Assembly: GCA_024278975.1 (NCBI GenBank)
Contig: JAJRSD010000016.1
Coordinates: forward strand, 1 to 64,000
Direction of reading: 5' to 3'
From: Bacteroidota bacterium
GTDB lineage: Bacteria; Bacteroidota; Bacteroidia; Bacteroidales; Prolixibacteraceae
Length of the DNA: 64,000 nt
Below, piece by piece: positions 36,453 through 46,009 of the stretch. The translations under genes and the position numbers were made by a program. Under the pieces are notes generated by a model. It had not been told where the DNA came from, searched no databases, and saw nothing but the letters and a program-made list of their open reading frames with translations. How positions within the stretch are numbered: the stretch's first letter is position 1; each line of letters begins with the position of its first letter.

Positions 36453-37892
36453 TCATAAACATTTTAAATCAACAAGTAACTTCTCTATTTCCCCAACCAA
36501 TTTAGAGTGCGAACCCGAAAAATGATTTACCATTATCGAAAATGAAACTCTGTTTCCTGAATCTAATTTTAAATACCCCGAATAGCAACGAACACGAGTC
36601 ATCGAACCACTTTTTGCTTTTAAAGTATTGTTGGGAAACAGCTGAGAATCAAACCTTGAAAGTGTTCCTTTTCCGGCAGTAGGCAACGAGTTTAAAAATG
36701 GCTTTTTATTTGAGCTTGTATTCATATAATTTAATATGGCAATAAAAAACTGTGGCGAAACTGCATTAAAATGCGACAGTCCACTTCCGTCTTCGATAAA
36801 AATATTATCAGTCGAAATTCCTTTCGATTGCCAAAATTCTTTAACTATTCCGATGGCTGCCCGCCTGTTACCCACCCCTGTTTTTTCAACGGCAATTTGT
36901 TTTAAAAGATGTTCGGCAATCAGGTTTACACTCTCGTAGTTTAGTACTTTTATAATTTCTGCCAGCGTTGGCGACTGTTGAATATAAACCGTTTGAAAAG
37001 CCTTTTTATTCACTTTCTCGAATCGCACTTTTCCCGAAATAAAAACTCCCTCTTTTGCCAAATACTTTAAAAACTCGTCAGCAAGAACCTCTTCGGGATT
37101 GTGAATGGCTGCTTTAATTGTAAATGCTTTTCGGTTACGCGGGATTGTCCCACGAATCACTCGGTTCTTATCAAACGGACTACCGAAAACATACGCCATG
37201 TCGCTATTATTATCGGCCGATAAAACTTCATTTTTAATTTCAAGTTCATCAATTTTTGGATTCATAGAAATTATTTTTGTAGCTTTTCCTGCTTTTATTG
37301 GCGAACGAAAAGTAATACGAAACAGATTATCATAAACTGTAAAAGCATTTGCACCGGCTCCATAGTAATTTCCAATATCTTCCCAAATCCAAGTACCGGG
37401 AATTTTTTCAGTGTCGTAAACAGAACCGTCTAAAATTAAATCGCCTTCGACTTTACCAATTCCGGCAGATTTTATTTGTTGCGCCCAAACTTTTAAAAAG
37501 TGATTATTGAAATAGTGTTCCTTGAAATGTTCTGAACCCAAAACCGGGTCGGCTCCGCCAATAATAACAAGGTCGCCGTTTAACGAATTATTCTTTTCTG
37601 TCTCTCCGATGTAACCTATTTTAGTTTCAAATCTATAATCGGCTCCTAACAACTCAAGCGCAGTTGCCGATGTTATCAATTTCATTGTTGATGCCGGAAT
37701 CAGAAGTTTATCATCGTTTAACCCAAAAAGGGTCTCTCCCGATTTCAATTCCTGAATACAAATTCCCACCGAAGCATTTTTGTATTCAGGTTGTTGAAGC
37801 ACCGTATTCACTGCCTCGCCAAACTTATTCTGCGTGAATCCGCAATTCGCAATTAAAACAAATAGTAAAATTGTAAAAAACCTTATCTTCAT
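36453..37892 (-). CDS. dacB: D-alanyl-D-alanine carboxypeptidase/endopeptidase (PBP4, S13)
   Basis: This 479-residue protein has a signal peptide (MKIRFFTILLFVLIANCGFT). Peptidase S13 motifs are SxxK at S68-K71 (PASTMK), SxN in DGSGLSHFN, and KSG in LKAKSGSMTR. It trims or cuts peptidoglycan peptides in the periplasm. The large insertion between SxxK and SxN is normal for class C PBPs. It is close to an NlpC/P60 peptidase gene, so this is a small murein-turnover cluster. Confidence 0.95.
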   Translation of the reverse strand: MKIRFFTILLFVLIANCGFTQNKFGEAVNTVLQQPEYKNASVGICIQELKSGETLFGLNDDKLLIPASTMKLITSATALELLGADYRFETKIGYIGETEKNNSLNGDLVIIGGADPVLGSEHFKEHYFNNHFLKVWAQQIKSAGIGKVEGDLILDGSVYDTEKIPGTWIWEDIGNYYGAGANAFTVYDNLFRITFRSPIKAGKATKIISMNPKIDELEIKNEVLSADNNSDMAYVFGSPFDKNRVIRGTIPRNRKAFTIKAAIHNPEEVLADEFLKYLAKEGVFISGKVRFEKVNKKAFQTVYIQQSPTLAEIIKVLNYESVNLIAEHLLKQIAVEKTGVGNRRAAIGIVKEFWQSKGISTDNIFIEDGSGLSHFNAVSPQFFIAILNYMNTSSNKKPFLNSLPTAGKGTLSRFDSQLFPNNTLKAKSGSMTRVRCYSGYLKLDSGNRVSFSIMVNHFSGSHSKLVGEIEKLLVDLKCL

Positions 37893-38015
37893 TTTTGTTA
37901 CTTTTGGATGCTAAAATAATAGATTGATTAGTTTTTATCTGAAAGTGAGCAGATTATTTCAACAAATATTTCTAATCTCACTACTCAAAACTTGTAATCT
38001 AAATACTATTTAAAA

Positions 38016-38396
38016 ATGCTACGAACATTGTTAATTGTTGGAACAGGAGGATTTATAGGAAGCGTGATGCGATACCTTGTTCAGGTTTTTGTTGAAAGAG
38101 GATTATCAACTACATTTCCGTGGGGAACTTTTGTGGCAAACATTGCCGGGAGTTTTATTATTGGTATTGTTTTCGCCTTTGCCGAAAAAGGAAATTTAAT
38201 GGGTGCAGAATGGCGTATGTTTCTTGCAGTTGGTATCTGTGGCGGCTTTACAACTTTTTCATCGTTTACATATAACAACCTTACAATGATTAACGAACAC
38301 TCTTTTGGTCACTTAATCTGGAATGTGGGGGGTAGCTTATTCTTTGGTATTCTTGCCGTTTACCTTGGAGTTATTATTGTAAAAATGATATTTTAG
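38016..38396 (+). CDS. crcB: Fluoride channel CrcB/Fluc
   Basis: This 126-residue protein has four membrane helices. Fluc motifs are GGFIGSVMRYLV, WGTFVANIAGSFIIG (with the conserved Asn) and GGFTTFSSF. It exports fluoride as a dual-topology dimer. I found no fluoride-riboswitch-like sequence upstream (37893-38015). A DUF190 gene, a common neighbour of crcB, lies 626 bases downstream, separated by two repeat elements. Confidence 0.95.
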   Translation: MLRTLLIVGTGGFIGSVMRYLVQVFVERGLSTTFPWGTFVANIAGSFIIGIVFAFAEKGNLMGAEWRMFLAVGICGGFTTFSSFTYNNLTMINEHSFGHLIWNVGGSLFFGILAVYLGVIIVKMIF

Positions 38397-38492
38397 GAAG
38401 GGTTTTTTTTTGATAATCGGTAATATCATCCAAAACAAAATCTTAATGAAATGAATTTTAATATTTTATATTTAGTGTGGATTGGGAATTAA

Positions 38493-38610
38493 ATACCCCC
38501 TGCCTGCGTCAATTACCTAAACGGTTAATTGACTGCGACTATCCCCCCTGAATCAGGGGGATAGTTGGAACTTGCAAGCGCTTGCGATTGTAAGTGGAGA
38601 CAGGGGGTAT
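38493..38610. repeat. CCCCCTG palindromic element, copy A
   Basis: This 118-bp element is bounded by ATACCCCCTG and its inverse CAGGGGGTAT. A central near-palindrome (CTATCCCCCC ... GGGGGATAG, 38539-38564) and smaller inverted repeats (GCAAGCGCTTGC) lie inside. The same plan occurs at 54032-54154, with a partial copy at about 34740. Confidence 0.8.
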
Positions 38611-38748
38611 CTAAAAGAATACTACCTCAATCTATTGATGTTCATCATATTGTATTTAAGGGTAGTTGTTTAGGTAAATAAGCGAATATCCATTTTAAAT
38701 AATTTTTTATGATTGAGCAGATAAATTTTGCAGTTTCAGATTCATCTA

Positions 38749-38908
38749 AGGGATTATGAAGAAATAATATGACTGGAATTGACGAAGTTATTTTGTGCGA
38801 TAACAAGGCAAAAAACGCAGGCATAGCATAGATACGGTGAGGCTTTTTAACGAAGTTAGCGTGCAAAAGAACAAGTCAAAACGGGTAGGTTATTTCTTCA
38901 TAATCCCT
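38749..38908 (-). repeat. MITE-like element, complete copy 4
   Basis: This 160-bp element has perfect 19-bp terminal inverted repeats (AGGGATTATGAAGAAATAA at 38749-38767 and its complement at 38890-38908). It is almost identical to copy 1 at 1-147. There is no transposase inside and no clear target duplication. Confidence 0.85.
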
Positions 38909-39022
38909 AAATATTGAGGAACAGTTATTTTTTTTCCAATTCTCACAATTAAGTTGAAACATAATTTTGTGATTTTCGTGTAATTAAATAAGTTTTAAAA
39001 TATAATCTAACAATCAACAAAA

Positions 39023-39379
39023 ATGAACATATCAGAAAAAACCGGAATTCTAAAAATTTACGTGGGCGACAACGACAAAGTTAAAGGAGAACATCTATCG
39101 GAAAAGATTGTTTTTGAAGCACGAAATGCAGGAATGGCAGGCGCAACAGTTTTTAAAGGAGTCATGTCGTTTGGGGCAAGCCACTCTATTCGCACTATGA
39201 AAATATTTGCACTTTCGAGCGATCTACCTGTGCTAATTGAAATTATTGATGAGATTGAAAAATTAGACCAATTTGCAAAAAGAGTTAATGAATTGCTCGA
39301 CCAAAGCAAAAAAGGCGGATTGATTACATTTCAGGAGTTGGGTGTTGTGCGCTATAAAACCGGGGAAAAATATAAGTAG
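39023..39379 (+). CDS. DUF190 family protein
   Basis: This 118-residue cytoplasmic protein has a PII-like fold signature of DUF190 (KIYVGDNDKVKGEHLSEKIVFEARNAGMAGATVFKGVMSFGASHSIRT ... LPVLIEIIDEIEKL). DUF190 genes are frequently adjacent to or fused with crcB, and the protein is thought to support fluoride tolerance. Here repeats separate the two genes, so it may be transcribed on its own. Confidence 0.93.
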   Translation: MNISEKTGILKIYVGDNDKVKGEHLSEKIVFEARNAGMAGATVFKGVMSFGASHSIRTMKIFALSSDLPVLIEIIDEIEKLDQFAKRVNELLDQSKKGGLITFQELGVVRYKTGEKYK

Positions 39380-39518
39380 TAAAATTCCAAATTTCAAAAA
39401 AGCAAATAACAAACAATACCAAAACTCTTAAAAAGTGATTTTGGGGGAAATAAAAAAACAATCCCTGCAACAAATAAGCAGATTCGCCACTGCATTGCTA
39501 ATGATATATTTATTAAAG

Positions 39519-39597
39519 ACCCTGAAACAAGTTCAGGGTGACGTTCTTAAATAGTGTACAGTTAATAGATAACGTTATGCTGAACTTGATTCAGCAT
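39519..39597. repeat. Two CTGAA-type hairpins
   Basis: ACCCTGAAACAAGTTCAGGGT-type (39519-39539) and ATGCTGAACTTGATTCAGCAT-type (39577-39597) inverted repeats share the arm CTGAA...TTCAG. They lie in the 355-base spacer after DUF190 and look like a REP-type unit. Nothing else is seen there before the terminator. Confidence 0.65.
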
Positions 39598-39674
39598 CTA
39601 TCTGTCATTTCTCCGATTTTAAAGGAGAAATCTGTTTCAATTTTTAGATTTCAGGACTACCCCGGAATTATGAT

Positions 39675-39722
39675 AAAAAAACCGTTCCTTGTATTTTAAG
39701 AAAATAAGGAACGGTTCTTTTA
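39675..39722. terminator. Bidirectional terminator between DUF190 and vWA genes
   Basis: An 11-bp perfect stem (AACCGTTCCTT ... AAGGAACGGTT) with A-run and T-run flanks lies between convergent genes. Confidence 0.85.
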
Positions 39723-39734
39723 TTTGTACTTAGC

Positions 39735-41621
39735 CTATTTTTCGGAAAAAAACTTTAAATCGTTTACTGTTTTAACCAGTTGAATAAATTCAGAACGATA
39801 ACCTTCCTCGTCAGTTCCTTTTGAATTTCGTGCTAAATCGAGAACAGTTTTAATAGTTGTATTTCCCATAAATTCAGAACCTCGCAATAACATTCCGAAT
39901 TCAGCAACTGCCGCCGAAAATCTAAAATTATCGGTGGTGTTTTTTGTTAGCTTATTTTGTACCGATAATTCGAGCAGTTTACTTTTGTTGCTGTCCGGAT
40001 TTTTATACCGTAATTTAATTGTCAGCAACTCCTTAGCTGCTTTTCCTGAAACAAGCTGCGACTCCTGATATTTTAGTTTATCAACAGAAGGAGCAGCCCC
40101 AAGAGAACTAACAGGTACAATTTCGTAAAGTGCGGTAACAGTGTGCCCTGCTCCCATTTCGCCGGCATCTTTTGTATCATCGTTAAAATCTTCGCTGTTT
40201 AACAAGCGGTTTTCGTAACCCACCAACCGATACGATTTTACTTGTGCAGGATTAAATTCCAATTGAAATTTTACATCTTTTGCAATGGTAAAAAGTGTAC
40301 CACCAAACTCGGTAATAAACACTTTCCGTGCTTCCTTGATATTATCGATATAGGCATAATTTCCGTTTCCTTTGTCGGCAATAGTTTCCATTTTATCATC
40401 TTTTATATTTCCCATTCCAAAACCGAGAACGGTCATAAAAATACCATTTTCACGTTCTTTTTCAACCAAACGTTCCATCTCTGAAGTGCTTGAAACACCC
40501 ACATTAAAATCGCCATCGGTAGCTAAAATAATTCTGTTATTTCCACCTTCAATAAAGTTCTCTTTGGCAATTTTATACGCCAGTTTTAGTCCTTCGCCAC
40601 CCGCAGTAGAACCGCCTGCATTCAGCTTTTCCAATGCTTCCAAAATGGTTTTCTTTTCGTTTCCCGGAGTAGAATCCAAAACTTTTCCGGCTGCTCCGGC
40701 ATAAACAACAATCGCAACACGGTCGGTGGGACGAAGCTCGTTTACCAACATTTTATAAGCGCGTTTCAGCAAAGGCAATTTGTTTGGCATTCCCATCGAA
40801 CCCGAAACATCTAATAAAAACACCAGGTTCGAAGGTGGCAATTCACTTTTATCGATGCTTTTTCCTTGCAGGCCAACATGTAGCAAATAGTGGTCGGTAT
40901 TCCACGGACACGCTGCCAGTTCGGTAGTTACACTAAACGGAACATTACCGGTTGGCTGCGGATAATCGTAATGAAAATAGTTAATCATCTCCTCGGTGCG
41001 AACAGCATCAACCGGGGGCAGTTCTCCCAGATTTATGTAACGACGAACATTTGAATACGATGCATTATCGACATCGATGGAAAATGTTGACAGTGGATTC
41101 GCAAGGACATTTTTAAAGCCATTTTCGTGAATTGTGGAATAGCTTTCGGTGTTCCAGTTCTGTGGAGGCGCCGGCATTCCGACAAGAGCATGCGACATCA
41201 TTACTTTACTACTTTTCGATGAATTTCGAACTGCCGGAATCGCATCGTATTCAACCTGCGATTCGTTTTCAGTAATTTGTTCCTCTTTTTCAAACTGAAT
41301 AGTAACATCAATTCTGTTAGCTGCCCCACATTTACGAGTAAGAGTTTTATAATCGGTATGAATAAAACTCAAAATAGTATCGCTTTGCGGAACTTCGATA
41401 ATATACCATCCTTTATAGTTGGTAAAAGTTTTAGAGAACCCCGCTTGCGATGTAACTTGAACGTCTTCAACAGGCTGACCGTAACTATTTTTTACGTAAC
41501 CGTAAACTTTTCGCAAATTTTGCCCCTGAACGGAAATAGCAAAAACCAGAGTAAATATTACTGCTGTAATAACTGTTTTCAAAAAAAATCCTCTTGTTTT
41601 TTTTGTTGTTTCTCTTTTCAT
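39735..41621 (-). CDS. von Willebrand factor A-domain protein (YfbK-like)
   Basis: The product is 628 residues. It has a signal/anchor segment (about 12-33), a carboxypeptidase-D-like beta domain (about 36-110), a YfbK-type N-region (SYSTIHENGF, STFSIDVDNASYSNVRRYINLGELPP), a vWA domain with intact MIDAS D271-V-S273-G-S275, and a DUF3520-like C-terminal part. It probably binds ligands through a metal ion at the envelope; the partner is unknown. It is monocistronic, with a terminator downstream. Confidence 0.92.
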   Translation of the reverse strand: MKRETTKKTRGFFLKTVITAVIFTLVFAISVQGQNLRKVYGYVKNSYGQPVEDVQVTSQAGFSKTFTNYKGWYIIEVPQSDTILSFIHTDYKTLTRKCGAANRIDVTIQFEKEEQITENESQVEYDAIPAVRNSSKSSKVMMSHALVGMPAPPQNWNTESYSTIHENGFKNVLANPLSTFSIDVDNASYSNVRRYINLGELPPVDAVRTEEMINYFHYDYPQPTGNVPFSVTTELAACPWNTDHYLLHVGLQGKSIDKSELPPSNLVFLLDVSGSMGMPNKLPLLKRAYKMLVNELRPTDRVAIVVYAGAAGKVLDSTPGNEKKTILEALEKLNAGGSTAGGEGLKLAYKIAKENFIEGGNNRIILATDGDFNVGVSSTSEMERLVEKERENGIFMTVLGFGMGNIKDDKMETIADKGNGNYAYIDNIKEARKVFITEFGGTLFTIAKDVKFQLEFNPAQVKSYRLVGYENRLLNSEDFNDDTKDAGEMGAGHTVTALYEIVPVSSLGAAPSVDKLKYQESQLVSGKAAKELLTIKLRYKNPDSNKSKLLELSVQNKLTKNTTDNFRFSAAVAEFGMLLRGSEFMGNTTIKTVLDLARNSKGTDEEGYRSEFIQLVKTVNDLKFFSEK

Positions 41622-41944
41622 GATTTTCTATTTTTAATTTGATTTCATTAACAGGATGCAACAAAGAATCAGATTCCATAAATAATTGTAAGTTTTTTAG
41701 TTTTTAGTAGTAGTATGATGGAAAATCATACCATGACTCGAACTTGAAGACTGAATTCTTTTTAGTGTACGACAAATATACAATTTATGAAGTTGCCGAA
41801 CTATTTTCAGATTCGCCACTTTCCCTGATTTAGGAAAAGAAAAACAGATAAACTCTGGAGATAACATACTGCCCGGGATTCTCCCTTGATTCAGAAGAGA
41901 TTCTCCTACCCTGGAGAGGGAATTAAATATAAAGTTTCATCCAC
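41622..41944. other. Intergenic region upstream of vWA gene
   Basis: This 323-base stretch contains a small hairpin (TATGAT/ATCATA at about 41712-41728) and short repeats of GATTCTCC near 41877-41910. It must hold the vWA promoter, which I cannot fix. No gene is seen. Confidence 0.4.
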
Positions 41945-42718
41945 CTATTTAAAACATCGCAAAACCAGCGGCAAGTGTCTTCCTCCAAACTTTTCTCTTT
42001 TGAAATTAGAAAATAGTTCGACATTTTTAAAACCCGTATTTTTCAGCAAATCAATTAATTCTTTGCTTTTTAAAGCTAACAACGATGTTTCGTTTGTAAC
42101 AATTTGGCCGCTTTCTTTTAGATGTAAATCTGTTTGAAATTTAATGAGTGAGCTATTTTTTTCAAATTTATATTTCCGAACAAATTTAATATTTACAGTT
42201 TCTATTAGCGGGAGTTCAGAAATCTGTTCATCCAAAATATAATCGTAATTGAGAATTTGCAGAAGAAACAATCCGCCGGGTTTTAACACTTTATTTACAC
42301 CTTTTAGCATTTGTTGAATTAAAAGAGTAGTAGGCAGATGAACTAATGTATTTCCGAAACATAAAACTGCATCAAATTGCTCTGGTTTAAAATCGGTTTC
42401 AAGTTCGAGCATATCACCAATTTGAAACCTGGGTGTTGCAAATTTCATTTTTCTATTTAATTCAGCAGGTTGTAATCTGCTGTTGCCGCTAGCTTGTTTA
42501 AGCAAGTCTTCATTTAAATCAACCCCAATTACATTTGCGTTTTTGCTTGCAAGATTAAAAGCCAGTTCGCCGGTTGCACATCCAATGTCCAGAATTTGTT
42601 TTTCAGATAAATTACCAACACAGTTTTTTACAAACTGCAATTGCATGGGATTGTATGGAAATATATTAGAATAATATTCCGAAATTGAGGTGTAGAATTT
42701 GTTTTGTTTTTCGTTCAT
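41945..42718 (-). CDS. Class I SAM-dependent methyltransferase
   Basis: This 257-residue protein has SAM motif I ILDIGCATGELAF (about 42-54), motif II VIGVDLN, and motif IV FDAVLCFGNTLVHL. The opening (FYTSISEYYSNIFPYNPMQLQFV) is typical of a Bacteroidota small-molecule methyltransferase group. The substrate is unknown. It lies 54 bases downstream of the acyl-CoA synthetase gene on the same strand and may be co-transcribed with it. Confidence 0.9.
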   Translation of the reverse strand: MNEKQNKFYTSISEYYSNIFPYNPMQLQFVKNCVGNLSEKQILDIGCATGELAFNLASKNANVIGVDLNEDLLKQASGNSRLQPAELNRKMKFATPRFQIGDMLELETDFKPEQFDAVLCFGNTLVHLPTTLLIQQMLKGVNKVLKPGGLFLLQILNYDYILDEQISELPLIETVNIKFVRKYKFEKNSSLIKFQTDLHLKESGQIVTNETSLLALKSKELIDLLKNTGFKNVELFSNFKREKFGGRHLPLVLRCFK

Positions 42719-42772
42719 TTTAAAACTTATTATTTGTAAGAATTTGAAACCTGAGACTGCGACTGAAAACTA

Positions 42773-44830
42773 CTATTTCAAAATCCTAACCCGCGCATCA
42801 ACGGCAATAATCTCGTTTTCGTTTCCAAGCAGCGGATTAATATCAATCTCTTTTATTTCGGTAGCAAAGCGAAGCAGGCTCGACAATCTGACTGTTATAT
42901 TTGCAAACTGCTCTATATTAACTCCTTTCTGGTTTCTGACACCTTCGAGAATACGGTACGATTTCAGACCTTTAATCATCGAAATTACCTCTTTATGCGA
43001 AAGCGGAGCCAGCCCCGAAGCGATGTCTTTTAAAACTTCAACAAAAATTCCACCCATTCCGCAAAGTATAACATGCCCGAATTTATCTTCGTATTTAGCA
43101 CCAAGAAACAGTTCGGTTCCCGATGCCATTTGTGCGATTAAAACACCTGTAGCATCTTTTATCTCGTTTAAATGGTGAAACTCTTTTCTAACATCTCCAA
43201 TGTTTCTGATATTCAGAACAACTCCTCCAACATCAGTTTTATGCAGTGGTCCCACAACTTTCATTACAAGCGGAAATCCAATTTTAAGTGCTGCCAAAAC
43301 CGCCTCTGTTTCAGTATTTACAATAATTTCTATAACTCGCGGAATACCGGCAGCATCGAAAAGCTGATGGATTATTTCGGGAGGCTGATAACCGTTTTGG
43401 CTCTTTTCAATTATCCTTTTAATCCTGTCAATATCTACTCCGTCAACAAAAATTTCATTGTCCGATGGTTTTGGCGTGTTCATCACTTTTGTAAGTGCAC
43501 GCCCCAATAGTACTTCATCGGGAAAATTTACATTGCCGTGCGAAAGAAAGTGCGCAACATCTTTTTTTACATTAATCAGCGATGGCAGTATCGGATAGAT
43601 AGGTTTTTTACAACTACGCATCTTTTTATCGAGCAAGTCGTAAACATCGCTGATGGGAAAAAGCCCCGGACTACCAAAAATAACTGCCATTCCATCAACA
43701 TCGAAATCATTTTCGCAACTGTCAATAATGTTCCCCAATTGCTCGGCTGTGCCTGTGGCAAGAAAATCTATGGGGTTTTCAACCGATGAACCCGGAAACA
43801 GTTTTTCCAGTAATTCTGATTTTTTTTCCGAATCTTCAATCTGCGGAATCTTCAAACCTCCCGCTTCCAAAGCATCGGTGAGCATAACTCCCGGACCTCC
43901 GGCGTGAGTAATAATTGCCAGTTTTTTTCCTTTAAGTTCGTTACACATAAAAACTGTTGCCACCGTTGTTAACTCCTCGCGACCGTAGCAACGAACAATT
44001 CCGGCTTTCCTGAATAGTGCATCAACTGCTGCATCGGAACTTATAAGTGCACCCGTGTGCGACGATGCTGCACGACTGCCAGCTGCTGAACTCCCTGCTT
44101 TAATTGCTGCAATTTTACACCCTTTTTCTATTAATGAAGTTGCGTGAAAAAGTAACTTATCGGGATTGTTGATATTTTCGATGTAGAGAAGCTTTACTTT
44201 TGGACTAACACCCGATTCATAATTCTCATCGAGGTAAGCCAAAATATCTTCAACACCGGTTTGTGCACTGTTTCCAACCGAAAAAACATTTGCAAATCGT
44301 AGTCCTTTTGGAATACCCGATTCGATAATAAATACAGCAGTTGCTCCCGAGCCCGAAATAAAATCGCATCCTTCGGGAGTTAGTTTTGGAATTGGCGTTG
44401 TAAAAACGCTGGCGTGTGCCGGTGTCATCACTCCAATACAATTTGGTCCTATTAAACAACCATTGTTTTTATTAACTATGTTAGCAATTTCAGCTTCAAG
44501 TTGTTTGCCTGCTTCGCTGGTCTCTCCAAAACCGGCAGAAATTATTATAAATGCTTTTGTATTTTTCTGCTCAGCCAGAATAGTAATTGCATGTAAACAA
44601 AAGTTGGCCGGAATTGCAAGTATTGCCAGTTCGACTGAGGGCAAATTCTCAACTTTGCTAAATGTTTTAACTCCCTGAACTATTTTGTCTTTGGGATTTA
44701 CCGCAAACAAATCTCCCCGAAATCCATTGTCGGTAAGGTTTTTTACAATTTTACCTCCCGGCTTCGAAATATTATTTGAAGCTCCGATAATTACAATGCT
44801 TTTAGGATTTAGTAATTCTTCGTTTACCAT
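42773..44830 (-). CDS. ADP-forming acetate/acyl-CoA synthetase, fused subunits
   Basis: This 685-residue enzyme couples acyl-CoA to acid conversion with ATP synthesis. In order it has a CoA-binding Rossmann domain (SIVIIGASNNISKPGGKI), a succinyl-CoA-ligase-like domain with phospho-histidine H258 (SSHTGAL), a second ligase domain, and a C-terminal ATP-grasp (about 470-685: YQPPEIIHQLFDAAGIP, FPLVMKVVGPLHKTDVGGVVLNI). Alpha and beta parts are fused. It would allow acetate or other acid production with energy conservation in anaerobic fermentation. Confidence 0.93.
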   Translation of the reverse strand: MVNEELLNPKSIVIIGASNNISKPGGKIVKNLTDNGFRGDLFAVNPKDKIVQGVKTFSKVENLPSVELAILAIPANFCLHAITILAEQKNTKAFIIISAGFGETSEAGKQLEAEIANIVNKNNGCLIGPNCIGVMTPAHASVFTTPIPKLTPEGCDFISGSGATAVFIIESGIPKGLRFANVFSVGNSAQTGVEDILAYLDENYESGVSPKVKLLYIENINNPDKLLFHATSLIEKGCKIAAIKAGSSAAGSRAASSHTGALISSDAAVDALFRKAGIVRCYGREELTTVATVFMCNELKGKKLAIITHAGGPGVMLTDALEAGGLKIPQIEDSEKKSELLEKLFPGSSVENPIDFLATGTAEQLGNIIDSCENDFDVDGMAVIFGSPGLFPISDVYDLLDKKMRSCKKPIYPILPSLINVKKDVAHFLSHGNVNFPDEVLLGRALTKVMNTPKPSDNEIFVDGVDIDRIKRIIEKSQNGYQPPEIIHQLFDAAGIPRVIEIIVNTETEAVLAALKIGFPLVMKVVGPLHKTDVGGVVLNIRNIGDVRKEFHHLNEIKDATGVLIAQMASGTELFLGAKYEDKFGHVILCGMGGIFVEVLKDIASGLAPLSHKEVISMIKGLKSYRILEGVRNQKGVNIEQFANITVRLSSLLRFATEIKEIDINPLLGNENEIIAVDARVRILK

Positions 44831-44981
44831 CTATTTTTTTTTGATTCGTTAAAAATATATATTTCTAATGCAATCATTGCTGATATATTTCAATTTATTT
44901 AAAGTGTGCCGTATTTTTTATTGTAACTAATAAGATTATATTTTTTGATTTATTACTTTCGTTTTTCGAAAAATAAAATTA

Positions 44982-45959
44982 ATGAAGAGACTTCTAACTA
45001 TAATATTCATTTTACTATCGATAATAGTGAAATCCCAGACTTTTGAATATCAGGTTTTATTTGAGGGAATAGGAGACAATCGTGAGTTTTTTAGTAATGA
45101 GGCATTCCCGCAAACTATTCTCGGAACACGTGGTGCATTTGAGTTGGGAGTTGAAATGGACGGTCATCGTTTGCGAGGAGGATTGAGTCAGTTGTTTGAA
45201 TTTGGCAGCGATATCGATTCGCAAAAACCTAAGCTAACAATGTATTACCAGTTTAAAGATGAGCAGACAGAATTTATTTTTGGTGCTTTTCCGCGGCGTG
45301 GTAAAATTGATTTTCCGCTGGCAATGTTAACCGATACATTGTTATATTACCGGCCGAATATTGAGGGTTTGTTTGGTAATATAAACTGGGACTGGGGACA
45401 TCAGAATATTTTTGTTGACTGGGTTAGTCGTCAAACCGAAACTAACCGCGAACAATTTATGGTTGGTTCGTCGGGCGAAATAGGTTATAAAAATTTATTC
45501 ATTCAAAACTATTTTTTAATGTTTCACGATGCTCATACTGCAAGCGATATTCCAGGCGACCATATTAAAGATTATGCAGGTTTTGCATTGCAGGGAGGTA
45601 TTAGAACTAATGAAGATTCGAAATTAACCGGATATTTTAAAGCTGGTATTTTGGCATCTTCTTTTCGCGAGCGCAATGTAACCGACGGTTATATTAATGC
45701 CGCAAGTTTTTTTGCTGAAGCTTATGGAAATTATAAAAATTTTGGTGTGAAATCTGTTTTGAATTCGGGTGCAGGTCACCGGTTTGCGTATGGCGACCAG
45801 TTTTACGGGGTTAAAAACTATTTACGCACCGATGTAATCTGGTATTTTATAAATCACGAAAAAATAAAAGGTCGTTTTAACTACTCTTTTCATTTAATCG
45901 AGTGGAATGATATTGACCAGCAACAGCAACTCTCTATTATTTATGTTTTCGGGAAATAG
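44982..45959 (+). CDS. Putative outer-membrane beta-barrel protein
   Basis: The product is 325 residues. It has a signal peptide (MKRLLTIIFILLSIIVKSQ) and alternating beta strands with aromatic girdles (TMYYQFKDEQTEFIFGAFPRRGKIDFP; NIFVDWVSRQTETNREQFMVG), ending LSIIYVFGK. No named family is recognised; porin-like or surface-protein roles are possible. It lies 50 bases upstream of the ribulokinase gene on the same strand, which could hint at a pentose-linked job, but that is weak. Confidence 0.75.
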   Translation: MKRLLTIIFILLSIIVKSQTFEYQVLFEGIGDNREFFSNEAFPQTILGTRGAFELGVEMDGHRLRGGLSQLFEFGSDIDSQKPKLTMYYQFKDEQTEFIFGAFPRRGKIDFPLAMLTDTLLYYRPNIEGLFGNINWDWGHQNIFVDWVSRQTETNREQFMVGSSGEIGYKNLFIQNYFLMFHDAHTASDIPGDHIKDYAGFALQGGIRTNEDSKLTGYFKAGILASSFRERNVTDGYINAASFFAEAYGNYKNFGVKSVLNSGAGHRFAYGDQFYGVKNYLRTDVIWYFINHEKIKGRFNYSFHLIEWNDIDQQQQLSIIYVFGK

Positions 45960-46009
45960 AGAAGTATTTAGAGTGAAAAATATTATGAATCAAAAAATAA
46001 ATTAACCAA

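Larger units (their letters stand above)
38397..39022. other. Gene-free spacer filled by two repeat elements
   Basis: The spacer between crcB and the DUF190 gene contains the CCCCCTG palindromic element (38493-38610) and a complete MITE-like element (38749-38908). Apparent reading frames here are translations of the repeats. No gene is visible. Confidence 0.7.

Noticed and set aside
37893-38015. Possible fluoride riboswitch upstream of crcB
   Set aside because: The conserved riboswitch motifs are absent from this short leader.
38645-38866. 73-codon minus-strand open frame
   Set aside because: It overlaps the MITE-like element and reads through its terminal repeat; the peptide is a translation of repeat DNA.
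43172-43907. Plus-strand frames across the acyl-CoA synthetase gene
   Set aside because: They are antisense shadows of a complete, clearly recognisable enzyme gene.
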